Shown: one piece after another, positions 45,141-59,700 of the stretch
How the letters are laid out: each line of letters opens with the position of its first letter
Position numbering within the stretch: the first letter of the stretch is position 1
Assembly (NCBI GenBank): GCA_036245805.1
Contig: BTRK01000006.1
Coordinates: forward strand, 53,809,257-53,873,256
Length of the DNA stretch: 64,000 nt
Direction of reading: 5' to 3'
Source of the DNA: Pristionchus mayeri
Lineage: Eukaryota; Nematoda; Chromadorea; Rhabditida; Neodiplogasteridae
Position numbers and translations under genes: made by a program
Notes under the pieces: generated by a model
Seen by the model: only the letters and a program-made list of their open reading frames with translations
Databases searched by the model: none
Told to the model about the DNA's origin: nothing

Positions 45141-46260
45141 GATCGCAATTCCAATTCAGATTCATTCCTCCGCAGAGAACACACACATGTAGATGAGTGA
45201 AATTATGATTCAAATGATCTCAATTGCGTGTCTACGATCCTACGGCTATCGGAGATCGAAACGGAGATAAATGTAAACTACGCGTGATTCGAGAAGTAGG
45301 AGATGCCGAAAGCGATAGTGGCGGTGTTGACGAGCGGGTACGTCACGCTCTCCCTTCCATACTCTCTACCATACATGGTAGCATACTCTGGTTTCTCCCA
45401 AACCACTGGTTGACCAGTTGCCTGACCATTGATTAACCAGTTGCTTGGTGACCGGTGGTCAATCACTACTCTGCACTGGCTGAACACTGTTTGAGAGTGG
45501 CTGGCTCCTTCCCGTCGCGTGTAGAGAGTACTCTGCTTACGAGAACCCTCGTAAAAAGCTATCACTAGCCTGGCTGTCAGCAAACCATGGATGGCTCTAT
45601 GGTTCCCGCGATCGCATTTCGAATGTAGCTGATGCAAAATTATTCATATCACTGAAGAATTGAGAAGTCTCGCGAGAGTTGTCGTTATTTTCAAAATCGA
45701 GAAAAGTATAGAACCTAATTGGAATGTCTCGCGAGAGCTCTCAAGGAGAGTGATTGTTAATTGATTCTGAGCGTAGACAGACAAGTGAGTATGGATTTTC
45801 TACATTTAATTCCGATTAAACTTCTTTAAAAAAGGATATAACTTGCCTATTTCTTCCCCCTAACGTGCGTGCCCCTGTTCGAGCTCGAAAAGAAGATATC
45901 TATCTCGCAAAGAAGATATCTATCTCCGTCGTTTCACTTGTTCTGAGATCTAGCACGCGATAATGTAGGCACATACACAATGGGCGCTTCGTTCATTTAC
46001 AGCCGCATGATCAAGCCCTTCCTCCCCGTATATACTGTCAGCGCTTGCAGACAAATCCTCGAATATTTTGTTAAGCTATTTTACAGTGGCGGTAGGGGGC
46101 TCCATTCATTTCTCCGGTATTTTTTTTCAGATCAGATTCCATCTAACGCCGAAAATAAATATTTTCACAATTAGGACCTGTTAATATTCAAGAATTTGAA
46201 CATTTTATTGGCGCTACGGCTTTTAAGCATAAATGTGTTTATAAATAGTTAAATTTAAAT
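45141..46260. other. Intergenic stretch with two TCTCGCGAGA sites
   Basis: No gene recognised. Two exact TCTCGCGAGA palindromes stand at 45668-45677 and 45727-45736. The second direct-repeat copy is at 45914-45996. Confidence 0.45.
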
Positions 46261-46261
46261 T

Positions 46262-46375
46262 ATAGTTAGAGAAACAATACCACGCTCTCTTCATTATGCA
46301 CACTCTCTCCTCGAACGACCGGTCTAAATAGTATGTTGAATGGAGAAGTCGTAGTATCATTTCTCGAACTCTAAT
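46262..46375. repeat. Short hairpin MITE (AGAGTTCGAGA family), copy 2
   Basis: The arms TTAGAGAAACAATACCACGC and the inverse TTTCTCGAACTCTAA share the ACCACGCTCT core with 7207-7312 and 63569-63688. Confidence 0.65.
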
Positions 46376-46705
46376 TTAAATATACTACAACCTTTGACTA
46401 GTCGAAATTTCTGTTTCGAATACTACAGCCGCCTTTTCATAATTATTTTATATGAAATTAATATTCCCATAAAACGTGTTCCACAAAATAAGAAAAAAAC
46501 CCGTAATTCACTTCATTTCGCCCGAATGGCGCTATTTCGGATGACGGGGTTACACTTTAATTCGACATCGAGGATTTTTCAAAATTGTTACCTAACTTGT
46601 TGCTTTTGTAAATGTTGCCTTTCTAAATGTGTACAGATGCAAGTTATAGCGCCAATTAAATAATTGAAAATGAAAAAAATCGAAATCGTTCTGAATATAC
46701 GCACA
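46376..46705. other. No gene recognised
   Basis: AT-rich single-copy sequence without a motif I can name. Confidence 0.4.
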
Positions 46706-47595
46706 TGTAGTACTCGACTAACCTAGCTCCTATGCCACATCTAGAATGTTCTAGCTCGCGTTCTGCAAAATTAGCGGAACTTTGTCGCAAAAACTACGGT
46801 ATTGAATTTTTCCTCTTTCGTTCTCAATCAGAGCGGCACATATTTTTAAAGATGGGCCGTGGCCTGCTCATTGCCCCACTTGAGTTTCATCTCATTCGGT
46901 TTCAAAGTCATCGAGCGCTTTCGAAAAATCGACTATTTTGAATTTTAGCTCGTTCAAATGGGTGGGTAGCAACCATTTTTATTTCTTTAAAATGTAGTGT
47001 TGTTTGATGGCTACATAGTAAAAAAATAATAAGAAAAATAAAAAAAAAATGTTTTTGAGAAAAGCGCAAAAATATTCGAAATTTCGGAATAAAGCCAGCT
47101 CGCGATACTCATGCGAATTTTAGAAATTAATAAAAAAACGGGAATCTGTATTGATGCCCTACTTCGCGCATGTTGGGCCAATCTATTGCACGCAAACTCT
47201 TCTTTGCGAAAGCTGGTTGTGAGGCATCAAAGTACCTGCATCAAACCTGCATCAAAGTAATGTGATACTGTTTTGCACTTTTCTCAAAAACTTATTTTTA
47301 AAAATTTTCTTATTATTTTTGCTATGTAGCCATCCAACAACACTATATTTTAAAGAAATAAAAATGTTTGCTACCCATTTGAACAAGATAAAATTCAAAA
47401 AGATTTTTCGATTGCGCACGATGGCTTTGAAACCGAATGAGATGAAATTAGGGGGGGGGGAGATTGAGCAGGCCACGGCCCATCTTTGAAGGTATCTGCC
47501 TATACTGTAGTTTTTGCTACAAACTTTCGCGCATTTTGTAGAACGTGAGCTAGAACATTCTAGGTGTGGCATAGGATCTAGGTTCGTCGAGTACT
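46706..47595. repeat. 890-bp fold-back element (GTAGTACTCGACTAACCTAG ends)
   Basis: The arms contain TATGCCACATCTAGAATGTT and its inverse, and TTTCATCTCATTCGGTTTCA and its inverse, pairing around a centre near 47150. Confidence 0.8.
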
Positions 47596-47758
47596 ACGTC
47601 GAGTACTGTTGATACATTCAGATTGATATCGATTTTTTTCACTTTGCCCAGGGTCTTCAGAAATATGTTCATTGACTCAAAAAATCTCTCTTATTGTGTT
47701 CACAAAAGAATAGCTGTACTCGTTATTATTGTTATTAATATCTTTCCAGTTTCACACA

Positions 47759-50700
47759 ATGGCACGCGGCGCAGTGTCAAACAATCTATGGACAGTTGGT
47801 TTCGCATGTTTCGTTGTCATCTGCATTTACTCTCTCAGCAAATTCGGTTCGGAATTTTTTAATCACATAATGCAATTAATATCAACTATTTCGAACAAAA
47901 TAAAATCAACCAAACTTCATGAAGTAAAGTTTGGTTGCTCAGCAAACTTCATGGGTGAAACATATTAGGTTGTTCGGAAAGTTTCTTTCTTTTATTTTTC
48001 TCATGCCAATTCTTGTGGCATTCGACCTCAATTATTTTCTCTATGGTTTAAGTTAGGGCCTTGGCGGTGAAATACTACAGTATGTTCAAATCACATCTCG
48101 GTCGTATAGTAGGCTAGAGAAAATATCAAAAGTTAGTAAAGTAAAGTTTTTTGTTGGGTCATTTTTCCCGAGAACTAGATGCCTACCGATACTAGCCGGA
48201 TAATATGTGATAGGGCAAGAGTTGATAAAAATGATAACAAAGAAAAACCAGGCTTTCAGCCATCGAAAGAGACGGGAAATATCAATATGTCACCATTTCG
48301 ATGTTCAAATTTCGTCATAAATTTTCTGAAAAATCCTGCTCATGAATACGTGATTGGATTCCCACCTAATTAGGGCAAGTGACCATGTAATGTACTTCAC
48401 AAATAACAATCGCTTTGTTCTCTAGGTTGACCGGGTGAAGAACAATAAGTTCAAAATTATGCTCGAAAAACCCATCGTAGTGCGGATTACTCCACGGACT
48501 CTTCGTTAGATTGGGGAACATGTCCTTGATTTGAAGCTTTACGTTTACTAATAACCCTATTCGACGGTCTTCACAATAGTGGGTCATTTGTATGCCTATC
48601 TCTGTTCTGCAAAGAAATGTGCGCCGTTAAAAATCTGGGAGAAAAGCCGACTAGGCTAACTTCGGACCTCCATTGCTCATGATCAATTGATCAAAAAGGT
48701 ATGTACTACTGGTTGTTATAGAGAGTATCCAAGTCCGCATCAACTACAAAAACCATAAACTGATTGGTCAAGGTTAAATAGAGTAGAAGTGAATAGAGCC
48801 CATACATGAAAAAAGAAAGAAACTTTCCGAACAACCTAATACTTATTTCGGCTCTGTTCGGATATGGGGGACTAATGCATTTTTCTGTACGGATTTGAGG
48901 AAATGAAAATAATATTATTATGGTTGATTTATTATTTGGCCTGTTTAATCTGCCAGAAATGTGCGAGAAAAATTGCGCAAAAAGTTCGCGAACTTTTCTC
49001 GCACATTTCTGACAGATTGAAAATGACACTCTCGGTAACATTTTCGAAAAAGATGTCTCCGATTTGGCTCATATTATAGTGGTAAAATACTCTTGAGCAA
49101 AGATTTCGAAAACTATAAGAGTGACTATCTGAGAGAATTGAGCAATTCTACCTATATGTCGTACAGCGAAAAATAAAGTGCTGATTTCAAGATATCCCTA
49201 GGGGTAACTTTTCACGTAGAGTCCGAAAATCGACCTTAGAAAGCCGTATCTCAAACCCCTGATTTCGAGCGGCGCACCAAATTTGGGTGGTCGGTTTTTG
49301 AAACTTTTAAACGGCAATTTCAAAACCCCATACATATTTAAATTCTCACATATTTCGACGAGATAAGCATTTTTACTGTTGGAAGTAAAAGGCTAGCTTG
49401 TCTCTGAAAAAAATCAAACCCATTTAAATTTTCAAATTTGACACCCTGAAAATTTTTCCAAAATGCGTGTATTTTTAACTATGTTCATTGAATTCCCCAT
49501 GAAAAGTTACCCCAGGAGCCAAATTGTCGATTTAATATGCGTGATGAATTGTATTTATTCTCTGCGCTGAAGATGCTAGAATGCCGAATTTAAGAACATA
49601 AATTGATTTTTCTGAAACACCACGATGAACTCCGGATGGTTATGTGTTGTTTATGACTAGTCTGCACCCGAGGAATTTAAAAATGATCTAACACTCGAGG
49701 CTTGACAAATTTCTGAAAAATCGGTTTTCAGCACCTCGATTGGTCCCATATTTGGGCATGTCTAACTATCCACTTTCAAAGTTAATCTAACACCTCTCAG
49801 CCTAACTGTGTAGTACATACCAACTTTAGTAGGAAACATATATTTGACGTCCGCCATCCTCCACGGTTTCGGAAATATTGTTGCTTGAACTTGCTATCTC
49901 GTGGATGCAAAATTTTAATTTTAAGTGAAATACGATACGTTTTCAATGACAATCAGTCAGCTTTGTGCATTTTAGGACCTGTCTGATATCAGGAAAAGTG
50001 AAAAAAATAATTCAAAATACATATTTTACTTATATTCCAAAATCGATGTTTTCCGCCACCAAAAATAAGTGATTTTTTATATAGGGAAAATATGTTTTTT
50101 AAATTACTTTTTCAGTTTTTCTGATATAAGATAATTGATAAAATGTACAAAGGTGACTGATTTTCATTGAAAACGTATCGTATTTCACTTAAAATTAAAA
50201 TTTTGCATCCACGAGATAGCAAGTTCAAGCAACAATATTTCCGAAAACGTGGAGGATGGCGGACGTCAAATATATGTTTCCTACTAAAGTTGGTATGTAG
50301 TACACAGTTAGCTTGAGAGGTGTTAGATTAACGTCGAAAGTGGATAGTTAGACATGCCCAAATATGGGACCAATCGAGGTGCTGAAAACCGATTTTTCAG
50401 AAATTTGTCAAGCCTCGAGTTTTAGATCATTTTTTAAATTCCTCGGGTGCAGACTAGTCATAAACAACATAGAACCGTTCGTAGTTCATCGTGGTGCTTC
50501 AGAAAAATCGATTTATTTTCAAAAATTCGGCATTCTTGCATCTTCAGCGCAGAGAATATATACAATTCATCATGCATATTAAATCGAAAATTTGGCTCCT
50601 GGGGTAACTTTTCATGGGGAATTCAATGAACATAGTTAAAAATACACGCCTTTTGGAAAAATTTTCAGGGTGTCAAATTTGAAAATTTAAATGGGTATGA

Positions 50701-53700
50701 TTTTTTTCAGAGACAAGCTAGCCTTTTACTTCCAACAGTAAAAATGCTTATCTCGTCGAAATATGTGAGAATTTAAATATGTATGGGGTTTTGAAACTGC
50801 CGTTTAAAAGTTTCAAAAACCGACCACCCAAATTTGGTGCACCGCGCAAAATCAGGCGTTTGAGATACGGCTTTCTAAGGTCGAATTTCGGACTCTACGT
50901 AAAAAGTTACCCCTAGGGATATCTTAAAATCAGCACTTTATTTTTCGCTGTACGACATATAGGTAGAATTGCTCAATTCTCTCAGATAGTCACTCTTATA
51001 GTTTTCGAAATCTTTGCTCAAGAGTATTTTACCACTATAATATGAGCCAAATCGGAGACATCTTTTTCGAAAATGTTACCGAGAGTGTCATTTTCAATCT
51101 GTCAGAAATGTGCGAGAAAAGTTCGTTGGTCCCAGAACCGGTTTTTAGGAATTTTCCGGTTTTGCACCTGGCTTGCTGTAAATCCGCTCCCAGATGAGCT
51201 AGAGAGGTCGCTTTAGTCTCAAAATGGGCGGAAAAATCGTCTAAGCATTTTTTTTCTTTTGACACCGAGAATATGGCTCAGAACCAAAAATGATAAAAAT
51301 TAAAAACTATTTTTTGCGTCTGAAATAAAATATGAAAGATAAAGTTGGCATGTATGATATAAAAATTTGAAAATCGAATTTGAACATGATTGTATTTTGC
51401 AATTTTTGATCAAACATGGCGTTTTCGAGAAAAATCCGAAAAATGCGTTTTTCTAATTTCAGTGTTTCTTCTTCTCTAGACTTTAGCAAAATATTGCTGA
51501 TGCAAACTACAAGTTAAAAAACAACATCTGAGCTAACGTATGGACACACCACGCAACTGATTGTCGCATATCGGTGTAATCCTGTGCAAAACCGGAAAAT
51601 TCCTAAAAGCCGGTTCTGGGACCAATGACTTATAGTTTTCGAAATCTTTACTCAAGAGTATTTTACCACTATAATATGAGCCAAATCGGAGACAACTTTT
51701 TCGAAAATGTTACCGAGAGTGTCATTTTTCATCCACTGGCTCGTGATACACGTGTTATATGGAAATATTATGGATTACTTCTTCCCTCATTATACATGTA
51801 AACTATATGTGTGCACTTCAAATAACGCGACGAGACGGAACAATTGGGATGAAAGAGTGAACATCGAGATATAATAGAGCGAGAATCGAGATAAAATAAA
51901 TTTGAAAAGTTTTTTTTGTTCGCGAAACTATCAGGCTGATGAATAAGTTTTTTTTTCCAATTTTTACTTTTAAATGTTTCATTTATTCTGGCCTTTGGTT
52001 CTAGTTGATGATCATTTTGATCTTTATATATTGTTAGTGCATGGATGCTCTCTTTAGCGAACTTTAGCCAAGACCTCTTGAGAGTGCCTAGTGGCCATAG
52101 TGTGAAGTCAACGTAGCCGTGGCTACGAATGTAGCTGCGACTTTCCCAGATTAGATCTTTTCAGTGAGTCGTGATTGGGCAAAATAATCAACACTTTCGT
52201 GAAGTGTAATGCACGTGCATCACAATAACACACGTGATTCGGATTTGGCACACAATGCCTGTTCAAAGGTGCATATTTGAGAGTCTAGTGCAGTTCGCCA
52301 TAACCAAAATGAGTTTCGTTTACTGCGCATCCACAAACATTGGCCTATCGAAACCAAACCTAGCTCATCATACAGCTTCCTATATGAGGAGATTATATTT
52401 GATTTATGGTGGGCTTTCATCATTACAATCACCAGCTGCAGTGATCACTTATATGATGAAATTATATGATGAAATTTATATGATGCACTTATATGATGAA
52501 ATTAACACATCGAAATCAGTGTATTTTAAAGCTGAAATCAGTGTATTTCAAAGATAATAGAAGCAGGACCCACATTTTTGTGTTGATCAGCATCACCTAT
52601 CATCGATCTATCTCTCTTTAGCTTCACATAGTCATGGGATTCCTGAGATTTCATAAATTCCAAAATCAACTCCAAAATAACTACTAAAAGACAAAATTTT
52701 GATCGGTGAGGTCAATATTCGGATTTTTCGATAAATCTCATTTTAGAAAAGGGGATGATGTGAGGTCTCAAATTTCAAAGTTACCTCATAACGTAAGATT
52801 AAAGTCCCCCTATATAAAAGTCAGTCACTATAACAGAAAAGGCAGGAAAGGTGCCAACTCAAGTGTGATTTCTGTTCTAAGTGGCTCATTTGCTAATCTC
52901 TAATCTTGGTATTCTGTAAGCTAGCACTGCTTTCAGCCACATTTTTGAATGAGCATTCAAGGGACGTCTCAATAATCTAGGTGAAGATGACCAGTCTATT
53001 TTCCTTGAAAAGAAACAGCGAGCTCAAATTTTTCTAATTTTTATTGAAAAAAATCGATCTTGGTTAACGATCGATTTCTTCAATGATTTTAAAAAAACAC
53101 GGTACAATTTGAACATATGATTATAAGTGTGAACTGTACCCCTACATTATTCTACGGATTTGTACTGATCGGAGTTGATGGACGCTTTTTAGTAGACTTT
53201 GAATTACGCCTCCGAAATTGGAAAAAACACTTATGCATCAGACTAATAAGATATCCCCGAGCATAGGTGTCCACGCCGGCGGCGACAGGAGGGTACTGAG
53301 CGCCGCCCCAAATTTGGGCCGGTGCGCAAGCACGTCATGGTAAAATCGATAATAAGTGATGGTGGGTCAAGACTAAGTACCATACCCAATCGATAGTACA
53401 GTACCTCCAGATACCGTTTATGGCTACCGTAACTCTCGAGCATCACTAACTGACTTTATTTTCAAAAAAAAACAAATACCGTACCCAAATGAAAAAATCA
53501 AAGTACCGCAACCAATCGATGGTACGGTACCCCAAAATACCGTATACCGCTACCGTAACCGCGGAATATCGCGAAATAACTTTAGTTTCAAAAATGCTAG
53601 ATACCGTACCCAATCGATAGTACAATACACCCAGATACCGAATACCGGTACCGTAACCTACCGTAACTCCGGCTTTCGCAAACTAACTTTATTTTTAAAA

Positions 53701-56700
53701 AGTACTGGTACCGTACCCAATCGATTCTTCAGTACCCAAGTAACTACCGTAACCCAGTTCCGTCAGATCTAATTCCTTGGGTCAAAGATTTTTCTAAAAT
53801 CCAAAATCGAACATTCAATTATTTTAATGTATCTTTCCGTATCTCGAATTGCTGTAGAATCATAGTACGACCTATTTGGGATTTTAGTACAAGCGTTTGA
53901 AATTTTTAGAAAAATCTTTGACCCAAGGAACTGTGTTACGGTAGTTACTTGGGTACTGAAGAATCGATTGGGTACGGTACCAGTACTTTTTAAAAATAAA
54001 GTTATAAAGTTAGTTTGCGATAGCCGTGGGTTACGGTAGGTTACGGTACCGGTATACGGTATCTGGGTGTATTGTACTATCAATTGCGTACAGTATCTAG
54101 AATTTTTGAAAATAAAGTTATTTCGCGATATCACGGGGTTACGGTAGCGGTATACGGTATTTTGGGGTACCGTACCATCGATTGGTTACGGTACTTTGAT
54201 TTTTTTTCATTTGGGTACGGTACTTTGATTTTTTTTGAAAATAAAGTCAGTTAGTGATTTCTGGACACCTACAGTCGCGCCGGAAAATCATGTGACACTT
54301 TTTGAATTTGTTGTACCATTTTGCCCATGAAGTTTATTATTCTGGGACTAAGGTGTGATGCACCAAATTCATCGGAGATTGTGATCATGGTATTACGGTA
54401 TGACGTCATAGAATCTGAAAAAAACAGGATCTGAAATTCGGAACTCGGCTTCTAGAGTAGCTACATACCCGTTCAAAGCATCAAAATGATCGCCATCATG
54501 AGTACACATGATCCTGAGAATATGAATAATTTGCCCTCAGGGCATGAAAAAATCACTTTTTTTGCATGACCATTATTTGGACTTCCATAACTTTTATCGG
54601 ATAATGTTCAAAATGTATTGAAGAACCGAATTCCAACCTTTTAGAGCGTTTGGGTATCTTTATCTTTCCGGCCCGCGGCGTGCGTTTTTCGGAGGTATAC
54701 TAGGGTCGAAAAACACCTTGTTTACCCCTATGGGCGAGATAGTGCATCGACGAGAGTGCGTAAACAGGGTGTTTTCCGACCCAAGTATACCTCCGATAAA
54801 CGCATGCCGCGGGCCGGAAAGATATCCAAACGCTCTAAAAAGTTGGAATTCGGTTCTTCAATACATTTTGAACATTAACAGATAAAAATCAGATTTTTAC
54901 TAAACTTTTCCGTAAGTTATGGATGTCCATAATATGGTCATGCAAAAAAGTTTTTTTTCATGCCCTGAGGGCAAATTATGAGATATCGTATTCATATTCT
55001 CAGGATCATGTGTGATGGCGATCATTTTGATGCTTTGAACGGGTCTCAAGTTACTCTAGAAGCCGAGTTCCGAATTTCAGATCCTGTTTTTGCAGCTTCG
55101 CTGCAGCAAATGTGCGACCGAACAGCACCGTCAAAAATTTATTCTGGGTAGGCCTCGGTCATATCTCCTATCATAAAAAGTATGGCGAACTGGAAAAAAT
55201 CTATGTAAGAATAATGCCGTTTTGAAAAAGTGCAGATTTATTGCGTCATCACTACGCAATAACTATGCGATAACGTCATAGCGTACTGCCATGATCATAA
55301 TCTCCTATGAATTTGGTACATCTCACCTAGAATAATAAATGTCCTGGGCAAAATGATACAACAAATTCAAAAAGTGTCCCATGACTTTCCGGCGGATGTC
55401 CCCGAGATATGGGATCATAAATCCTTCATCGGATTGTCTTGAAAATACACATATCCTTTATAAAAATTGAAGCCCTCATTCGAGCAGTTTTCAAAATACC
55501 CCTGGTTGAATTTATTTAAAAAAAAAGAAAACACGGCCAAATGAACTATTTCGGACGGAGCTTGGAAAGTTAGTAGGGTAGAAGAAAACGAGCATCTAAA
55601 CTAAATTTTGAACTGCACTACGTGATCTGCAAAGTGAGAGCGATTGGTGCAGCAACTAGGGAGCGGAAGGGTAGTGCTGACTAAGGAGGGGAAGGGTAGT
55701 GCTGACTATTCCGGTTTCGGTGATCTTAGTTGAGCCTCGTGGAGCTGAACACCATCGACAACCCGAAAGCGAAACATTCTGCATGACCCCAATATGATAA
55801 ATTTTGAGTCGATTATTTCGTGAGAGGCCTTATATCGGAAAATTTAGCTAAAATATTTATAATACGAGAAAAATTCATTGTCATTAGACTCCCAAAATTT
55901 CACTAGTCCAACATATCCGTATAGAAAAAATCATTAGTCCCCCATAATCTCACTGGTCCCCCATATCCGTACAGAGCCTTATTTTAGTTCCTGCAAATCC
56001 ATACAGAAAAAAATTCATTCGTCCCCCATATCCCTACAGAGCCGAAATAAGTGTTTCCAGTCCCTGAAAAGCATCAACAGTCAAGTGAAAAAAGTGTTTT
56101 GTTAGCTATTTTTTTGCTATCGAGACAAATTCCGGTCCACTAAAAACCAATGGGCCCCTTTTTTTTAAATATACAGAAAATATCCTAGAGTTGGCACAGA
56201 CATAAAATATACAGACAGTTTCCGAATTACGATTTTCTTTCAATAAGGTTCATATTTGAAAAGTTATGACAGATTATCTTACTTTTTGGATAGGAAACGG
56301 ATTTTTTTGGATTCAAATTATTTTATGTCAATTTTTTATACACTTTAACATCGATCAACTAATAAACTCGTAAATAACCTTTTTTTGAGATAACGATTTT
56401 AACAAAATAGAGTACTTTTTTTTGAAAATCGATATCTTACCTTCGCAATATGTCCCGCATGGTTATAATGTTGAAGGAGATTTAATGAAAAATGTTCCTT
56501 ATTTTTTTCGAATATCGACCATACGATCTATTTTTCGTTCTATGGCGGCCGATATCATAAAGTAATCGTGTCGTGTCTAATTTTGGATCAAAGTGGGCTA
56601 CTATAATGTTTAGAAATACGCCAATGTTGGGAGATGCTCGACCCACATCAACATGCAGGAGATACTCGACCCACACCAACAACCATTGCACCAAGACCCA

Positions 56701-59700
56701 CAAGAACAAAGACTGGACCTCGAAACACATCAATAAAAACAACTACCCTATCCCCGCCGGTCAGCATAGTTCTGGTAACTCCCGAGGTTCAATGCACGGA
56801 ACGACATTTTGTTGTCATGCTTGGCGGAGCGAAGCAACAGAATATCGCCACAGCTCTGTATAAAAGCATACTGTTCCATGTTCGGGTGAGCGCTATATAT
56901 TTTTCTTCTAATATTTTCGACTAGCCCATTACGAAATAAGAGACATTCCACGAGAAAACGTACCTTTTGGGAGGGGTCGACGGATGGATTTTTTGCAACC
57001 CCCAAAACTAACTTCATTTTTATATTTCCCATGAGAAACTACGTATGGCATCCACATTTCACGAAATTTCAGCGATGTGCTCGGAAGTAACGGTTTCCAG
57101 AAAATGGCACTAATAGAAAAATTCTCACAATTTGTGTAAATGATGCCCAATCTGATGTTTTAAGCTTTGAAACATGTTTTTATAACCAATCAAATAATTT
57201 CAGATCATGAATTAGCAATTTTAAGTCTTCAAATTGAAAATTGTATTTTTGGGAACGAATAATTGTATTCGGTTGGTGCAAAAGTTTCTGACTTTTATTT
57301 TTTTCGTTATTTCTGCTGGCATATTTTGATTGTCTGTAATTTATCTATAGTTTTAGTGATCTCACTAATAGTGGATCTCACTAACTCAGTGATGAATGAA
57401 TTAAATTGCAAATGCATCTGTATACTAAGGTAGGTAGGTAGAATATAATCATCCACAATTGGGCTGTCTTACGCGATCTATATGAATACAGTGCTAGCAA
57501 ACACAAAGTAGGAAATTTCCAATTAGTTTTTTCTGGCACTTTGCTCCAAATTTTAAGCGGGCATTTCGTGTATATGAATTGGTACAGGGTGTGGCAATAT
57601 GCCCATGAATTGTGCTTCTAAATAGTCCTTTACTTTTGCCGTTCTCACATTTTTTCCTTGGAGTTATGAAGAATTTAAAAGTATGGCGAGATACGGACAA
57701 TGAAGACTTTGGCAGTGAATTTTGCCAGCGTTACCGATCGAATTGGCCCGGCATAGTGTTATTTAAAAAGTATTCGCAAGCCCTCATAAACAGAGGAAAA
57801 CCATTAGTCGATTGGCAAAATTAAATCAACGGGGGAGATCAAAATGCCCAAACATGAAAATAGTCAGAAACATTTGCACCAACCTAATACGATTTTTGCA
57901 ATTAGCGATATTTTCCGGCAAAAGGTGGGCTCGATATGATCAGTAATGTCTCAATTATACCATATTACTAAATATCATCTCTTAAGAGACCCTCCACGAG
58001 AGAACGTAGCTTCTGAGAGAGGTTCACGGACGGCATTTTTGCAACCCCTCTCACTATTTCTGCGGTGAAGTTCTCATACTGAGTGCTGATATTTGGCCCA
58101 GTTAGAGAGCTCCTGGTGCACTTTCCGAAAAATGCCAGACCGACCCATAAAAAATCGAAATTTCCATCCCTCGAAAAAGTAAGTTCTTTAGTGTTTTCCT
58201 GGCGTATTTTTTCATAAAAATTCGAAAAAAGTGGGTTAGGAAGCGAACCGACAACGATAAAGGGTCGAAAATCGAATTTTTTATAGTTTTTTGGACACCG
58301 TGAAAAAAATTTGTTTGGCGGTCAGAAAGTTACTGTAATTTTCGAAATCTACGTGAAAAACCACGTCTGCTGAATTAATAGCACATCCCAGCTCCGGGGC
58401 CGTCGGATACTATATACTTCCGAACAAAGAGAACAATGTGATCCTTTGTCAGGAGGTATCGCCCGATATCGCGATTGAGTGAACATAGACCGGCTTTAAG
58501 GGCTAAAATTACATCGACAGTGTTCATACACACAAATGAGCCCAAGAACAAGCAGTCTAGATAGTTAGTTCTCAGAATCTTGTTCCCGGGTAGACAGATT
58601 CTGTGAAAATGCAGTTCTGACCGACTTTTGACGGTATTTTCCGATAGATTTGTAGTCAGATTAAATCGAGTTGAAGTTCAGGAAGGTTTAACATTCATTA
58701 CGACTGCATTATGATTGTTTTAAGGATGGGCTGCAGAGATAAGGCAATAAAAACCCGATACAACCTGATTTTATCGAAATTTTGGAATTTTTGGGAATCT
58801 GTAAAAAAACAAATTTTCATCCAAATGGCGTTTTAATCGGCTTAAAACAGTAAATACTACTATATCTGATCATTTCTGAGATTCATGGAGGTATATCTAA
58901 AAAAATTTTGAAAACACTCAAATATGCCTATATAAGTACACTATTGTCAATTTTACCAAGCCACAAAATCGATAAAATCCTACCATATACTTGGTTTTTC
59001 TGGGTGTTCGATGCCATGTAATCACATTATACAGTACCGTCGGAAAGTCAGTGGACACTTTTTGAATCTTTTATAACTTTTTGCCCAGGAAAGGCATCAT
59101 TCTGATATTACGGCTTATAGTACCAAATTCATTGGAGATTATGACCATGATATTGGGGTATTACGAAATTGCATAGCTATTGCGTAGTGTTGACTCAATC
59201 AAAAGACACTTTTTCAAAATGGCATTATTCTTACATACATTTTTTCCTTCTCGTCAAACTTTCTGAGATTGGAGATATGACCGAGGCCTTACCAGAATAA
59301 AATTTTGAATGTTCTGCTCGGTCGCACATTGGCAGCAGCCGAGCTAAAAAATTGAGGTCAAAAAATCAGATATCGGCTCCTAGCCTCTCGTTGTCTGCAC
59401 TCTCTCGTCCAGGGGGGTTAACAAGGCGTTTCCCGACCATAGTACACCTCCGAAAAACGATCGCCGCGGGCAGGAAAGATATCCAATCGCTCTAATAAGT
59501 TGGGAATCAGATCTTTAATACATTTTGAACAGTCCTATGAAAAAAACAAATTTTTATCTACATTTCCCACAAAGTTATGGATGTCCAAAAATGGTCACGC
59601 AAAAAAGTGATTTTTTCATGTCCTGAGGGCAAATATCGATATTTAGTTTTCATATTCTCAGGATCATCTGTACTCATGATGGCGATCATTTTGATGCCTT

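Noticed and set aside
45278..45637. 119-residue minus-strand frame
   Set aside because: No recognisable motif, ordinary composition for random sequence, and no splice or promoter context.
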